Of a stretch of 64,000 bases of DNA, positions 60,316 through 64,000 are shown piece after piece. A program made the translations under genes and the position numbers. Origin of the DNA: Craterostigma plantagineum (lineage: Eukaryota > Streptophyta > Magnoliopsida > Lamiales > Linderniaceae). Each line of letters begins with the position of its first letter. The stretch's first letter is position 1. Where the stretch lies: NCBI GenBank assembly GCA_027422505.1, contig JAPQWV010001067.1, positions 1-64,000 on the forward strand, in the 5' to 3' direction. Below the pieces are notes generated by a model. It made no database searches, was not told the DNA's origin, and worked only from the letters and a program-made list of their open reading frames with translations.

Positions 60316-62007
60316 TGTGTCTGTCATAATAGTGTTATACACGACACTATTTATGTAAAACACGAGGTTGGTCACTGGATCGAGGGATCAGCGGATTGAT
60401 AAGCTTCATCGTCCTAGGGGTCGAGCTGAGTGTTGTACACGTTAAAGCTCACCCGTCGACGGCACATCGATTGTAGCCTTTATCAAGTTCCTACATCGAT
60501 TTCGTTTGCATCGGAAAATTGACCAAGGCCGCATTGAACGTGGCTATTCGAATAGCGCTTTGCGATTTATAAGCAGCTAAAGGAGGGTCTTGCTTCGATT
60601 TTGGTTTTAGCTTGGTTTAGCCTTTTGACCGCACATTTTAGGCATCGGACGACAAAACACAGGTTTTGCTGTGATTTCCTTATCGATCTTGGTCGATTTG
60701 ATGTAGTAACCGTTTTATAAATGAAGTTGAATTATCTCGTAGTAATCGATTTCTGTAACAGGCTCGGTTTCTGTTTTTAACTGACTAGCATAGTTCGCTT
60801 ACACAGTTTTTAGCTCGAATGTAGTAGGTCTTTAAATGTTCTTATTCAATAATTAACTTATCATCTTCGGATCTGTGGTTTTCTATTTCCCTTTATCGTT
60901 TCCTCGTCCGTTGTTTGGAAGATTTCTTCTCTAGTGGATTATCGAATGTCTCCAAAGGGATGCGCTCTTTACTCTTTAATTAGCCCCGGTAAACCTTTTT
61001 ATCACATATGAAACTATTGTTCCAAAAAAAAAAAACTAAATCTAACATGAAAAGTAATACGCCTAACGAGAGTACGAGAAGTTTCATATGTAAAAGATTC
61101 CGGGAGAATCTCCCCAAGTATAATCGACTATGTCATAGATTATCATTCCTACGTGAAGTTGTTATATAAATCGCAGTAACTCCTAATCACTCTTGGTTAC
61201 TGTCGCCTCAATATGATTATGGCTGTCACCTTCTAATCGTATTCGTAGCGTTTATGAACTGTCTAATCGTAATGTACCTTTTCCCTAAAATAATATAACA
61301 CGTAAGCCAACTCACCACATAGACATATCGAATCAAAGAAATAGTTTCATAAACGATTCTTAAGATCATATCACGTGTTCACGAGTATTTTCCGCGATAA
61401 ATACATCGAATCTAGCTGGTGTTCATCTCGTCCACGAAAAAAAAATTAGATACTCATAAGAAAGAAACGATGAATAACAGAAAGAAAACATCTTATCTTT
61501 TCCCGATAATTTGATCTGAATCCTTGCTGTTCTTTGTCCAATTTTTTGTTCATTTGTAGGGTTCTCGAGCCTCGTTCGCCATCTTGTTCTCTTGAGTGGT
61601 ATGATGATATGATTAGATTACTATACCAAGTGGTTCTCCTTTGCATGGTGGAAGAGAGGCATGTCGTGGTTAGACCATCTGGGCCCTCATCTGGTCATTA
61701 TCTGTAGTTGTCCATGGTCGTAGATCGATTTGCCTCGGTCCATAGTCTTTTATGGGCATAGTCTGCTTCATCCTTCGGCATGTAGAGAGCTCAGTGATCT
61801 TCTACGGGTGTAGACCATGATGTGCTTATAGCATATAGAGGTCTCTAATGTTCTTTTATTATTGTGAAGGATAAAAATATACGGATATCTAAACATAAAT
61901 ACATAATTGAATATATGCCGTGTGGGAGACGATTTTTTAACGAAGGAAGAAAAATCTTTTCTTTGCTTTCTCTCACGCTCTCCCACTCTCTGACACCTTT
62001 TTCCCAC
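60316..62007. other. Intergenic region without recognisable features
   Basis: No ORF with a known domain. A small inverted repeat CATAATAGTGT/ACACTATTTATG lies near 60320-60355. Confidence 0.45.
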
Positions 62008-62016
62008 GATAATATT

Positions 62017-63078
62017 GGGTGAATTCCTTTTCAGGCCCATTCGTATTTTCAAGTTCCTTATCAGTACCTCTGATAAAAAATCTTCCTTTCAATACCCATC
62101 TGCGAAAAAGTTTTGTAATTAATACCCCAAACAGTGAACGGACGAAAATACCATTTTCTGAAATTAAAGTGGACATCATACCAACTATTTTGATTATTGT
62201 ACCAACTGTTATTCTAATTATACCAATTGTTATCATTATTATACCAAATGATATAGTGTACAATTTTGTTGGTATAATTACGTCAATAGTTTCTGGTATA
62301 ATTTCAAAATCAGTTCGCATATCGTCCAATTTCACTGTATAAAAAATAACGTTATTTACTGGTATAATAACCAAAACATGTTGTATAATTTCTACAATTT
62401 CTAGTATAATATCAAAATCAGTTGGTATAACATCCAATTTCGCTGTAAATTATAATAATGCCATTTAAATTGGACAAATACCAACTGCTTGATTATTATA
62501 CCATCTGTTATTCTAATTATGCCAACTGTTATCATTATTATACCAAATGATATAGTGTACAATTTTGTTGGTATAATTACGACAACAGTTGGTATAATTT
62601 CTACAGTTTCTGGTATAATTTCAAAATCAGTTCGCATATCGCCCAATTTCACTGAATAAAATTCAAATAACGTTATTTACTGGTATAATAACCAAAACAT
62701 GTGGTATAATTTCTAGAATTTCTGGTTATAATTTCAAAATCAGTTGGTATAATTACGTCCAATTTCGCTGTAATTTATAATAACGCTATTTACTGGTATA
62801 ATAACGAAAACATATGGTATAATTTCAATATTCTCTGGTACAATGTCTAATTTTGTTGGTATAATAACTATTTTTTTGGTATAATTCATGTGAATATAAT
62901 TATTCAGCTTTTTTGAATATGTGAGACTGGGGTATTTTCGTCCATTTAATGCTGAAAAGGGTTTTTTAGGTACTGAACATGAATAAAATTTCAAATGGGT
63001 ACTTATAAGGAAGATATAATTCGAGGGGTATTTAAAAGGAAGTTGAAATATTGAAAGGGACTGATAAGGAATTAACCC
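62017..63078. mobile_element. Mutator-like TIR element (MULE-MITE) with internal minisatellite
   Basis: The ends GGGTGAATTCCTTTTCAGGC and the complement of ACTGATAAGGAATTAACCC are inverted repeats that continue imperfectly for about 80 bp (62017-62100, 62995-63078). GATAATATT (62008-62016) and AATAATATT (63079-63087) match in 8 of 9 bases, like a MULE duplication. The interior is a 299-bp tandem repeat of about 2.3 units packed with GGTATAAT/ATTATACC words. There is no transposase. Confidence 0.7.
62160..62890. repeat. 299-bp tandem repeat inside the TIR element
   Basis: ACCAAATGATATAGTGTAC occurs at 62243 and again at 62542. Neighbouring segments align across the same offset; a third partial unit ends near 62890. 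Confidence 0.85.
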
Positions 63079-63203
63079 AATAATATTTGTAGTGCACTCA
63101 CATCTTTCTCTTCTCATCTTAAACAATGACATCCTACGATGCTTTTATAGTACTAGCTACACACTACAAGACAAATGCATAAAACATAGTGCAAATTACA
63201 AGT

Positions 63204-63587
63204 CAGGCCCCAAATAATGTTTTAAATTAACTTTCAGACCCCTGTCAAGAAAATTGATAGTTTTAAGGACCCCAATTTTTATGAAATTTGGAGATAAGGA
63301 CCTAAATTTTCGCAAGTGTTATAAAGTGTACATGAAGTGGTACTGTAGATCAATGAAGTAGTATTGTAGACCCGTGAAGTGGTACTGGTGAACCGTGGTG
63401 GTACTGGTGAACCGTGAAGTGGTACTAGTGAACAGTGAAGTGTTACTGTAGACCCATGAAGTGGTACTGTCAACAAAGAAGTGGTACAGAGAACCCTTAA
63501 GTGTTTCTGCAGAAATCGAGTATTTAAAACTATGAATTTTCTGACAAGGCCCTTAAATCTAAAAAAAAAAACTTAAATGGGGGCCTG
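63204..63587. mobile_element. TIR MITE (384 bp) with 21-bp minisatellite
   Basis: The ends CAGGCCCC and GGGGGCCTG begin long imperfect inverted repeats (63204-63275 and 63516-63587) that share GAAAATTNATAGTTTTAA at their inner edges. The centre, about 63330-63512, holds about nine copies of a GTGAAGTGGTACTGTAGACC-like 21-mer. No target duplication was identified. Confidence 0.65.
63330..63512. repeat. 21-bp minisatellite (about nine units)
   Basis: Consensus close to GAAGTGGTACTGTAGACCC plus AT/GT; units vary by a few substitutions and 1-2-base indels. Confidence 0.85.
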
Positions 63588-63591
63588 AACA

Positions 63592-64000
63592 TTAAATGCC
63601 TATGAAACATATTGTTCTAATTTTTCGCCGTATTTTTGTCTTCCACCTGCTTTTTTTTACGTCTTTATTTGAATGTTTTTTGTTTGTCTTCTCCCTTGGC
63701 GGTTTCAACTCCAATATGTCTCCTTGTATATTTTTTTTACTTTCAGATTCGTTGAGATTATTCAACAGATTCCTCCCTTAATCTCAACGTCTTTCCGCTC
63801 TTTCATCCCGAGCATTTGTTTCAGATTCTCGAACATACCTGCAGGTAATGGCTTTGTAAAATATATGCAACCTGGTCCAGACTCGCTACGTGTACCATCT
63901 TTACTTCTCCATTTTTTACTTCTCGGCCATATTGCGTGATAGACACACCACGACGCAGCCACGTATTCTGCTTCACAGGTTGATAGAGTCACAATCGGTT
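63592..64000 (-). mobile_element. 3' end of a Ty1/copia element running off the window
   Basis: From 63992 the minus strand encodes the RNase H end TLSTCEAEYVAASWC, then after an internal loss FTKPLPAGMFENLKQMLG, ending at a stop near 63762. The purine tract AAGGGAGGAATC (63768-63779) and the LTR start TGTTGAATAATCTC at 63767 follow. The segment between the CEAEY helix and FTKPL is about 50 residues shorter than usual, so RNase H is deleted internally. The LTR's far end is not defined; it may be truncated by the TIR MITE. Confidence 0.8.

Noticed and set aside
61973..62652. Minus-strand ORFs with repeating IIPT/IIIP residues
   Set aside because: They are translations of the GGTATAAT tandem repeat; no domain, no start context.
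63279..63476. LHGSTVTLHCSLVPLHGSPV-type repeat ORF
   Set aside because: It is the 21-bp minisatellite read on the minus strand.

Overview
This window looks like a stretch of repeat-rich nuclear DNA from a flowering plant, most likely a eudicot. The evidence is three recognisable plant genes with intron-rich or plastid-targeted architecture (a KAPP-type phosphatase, the thiamine gene THIC and an NF-YC-like factor), plant-specific retrotransposon lineages (Athila/Tat-like, CRM-like and Angela-like LTR elements, plant L1 LINEs), TRIM, Stowaway, hAT, CACTA and Mutator-like elements, and an AT-rich background. No rRNA or tRNA gene, organelle insert, CRISPR array or bacterial operon was seen.

Layout. 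Positions 1-6477 hold a gag-protease LTR element of Athila/Tat type, cut by the window start. It lies inside the integrase of a minus-strand Ty1/copia element (6478 to about 10454). Next come a small TRIM (10653-11291) and a CRM-like chromovirus on the minus strand (11477-16773) with a perfect target-site duplication and nearly identical LTRs. Positions 16779-20770 are a graveyard of diverged repeats, a SINE candidate, a LINE remnant and a 21-bp perfect hairpin. KAPP follows on the minus strand (20981-25343, 13 coding exons), then two Stowaway MITEs. An NF-YC-like gene is split (27134-27399 and 33436-33571) by a 6.0-kb minus-strand LINE with a 16-bp duplication. A second LINE (34209-39014, 14-bp duplication) and a complete 8.5-kb Angela-like copia element (39170-47647, TTTAG duplication) follow. 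Positions 47653-50553 hold LTR-like sequence and a solo LTR just downstream of THIC (50909-53344, minus). The last 10 kb carries GC-rich hAT-like MITEs, a palindrome-rich LTR-like segment, CACTA ends flanking a DMP (DUF679) gene fragment, two TIR elements with internal minisatellites, and the end of another copia element.

The host genes do not form a pathway together. KAPP acts in receptor-kinase signalling, THIC makes the pyrimidine half of thiamine in plastids, and the NF-YC-like gene would encode a histone-fold transcription-factor subunit. Elements are nested (Athila-like in copia; LINE in NF-YC), so relative ages can be partly ordered.

A cross-cutting observation: conserved exons of KAPP and THIC and the DMP fragment all carry single-base deletions inside short homopolymers. 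This looks more like residual long-read assembly error than decay, so the frameshifts reported in transposon ORFs should be read with caution.
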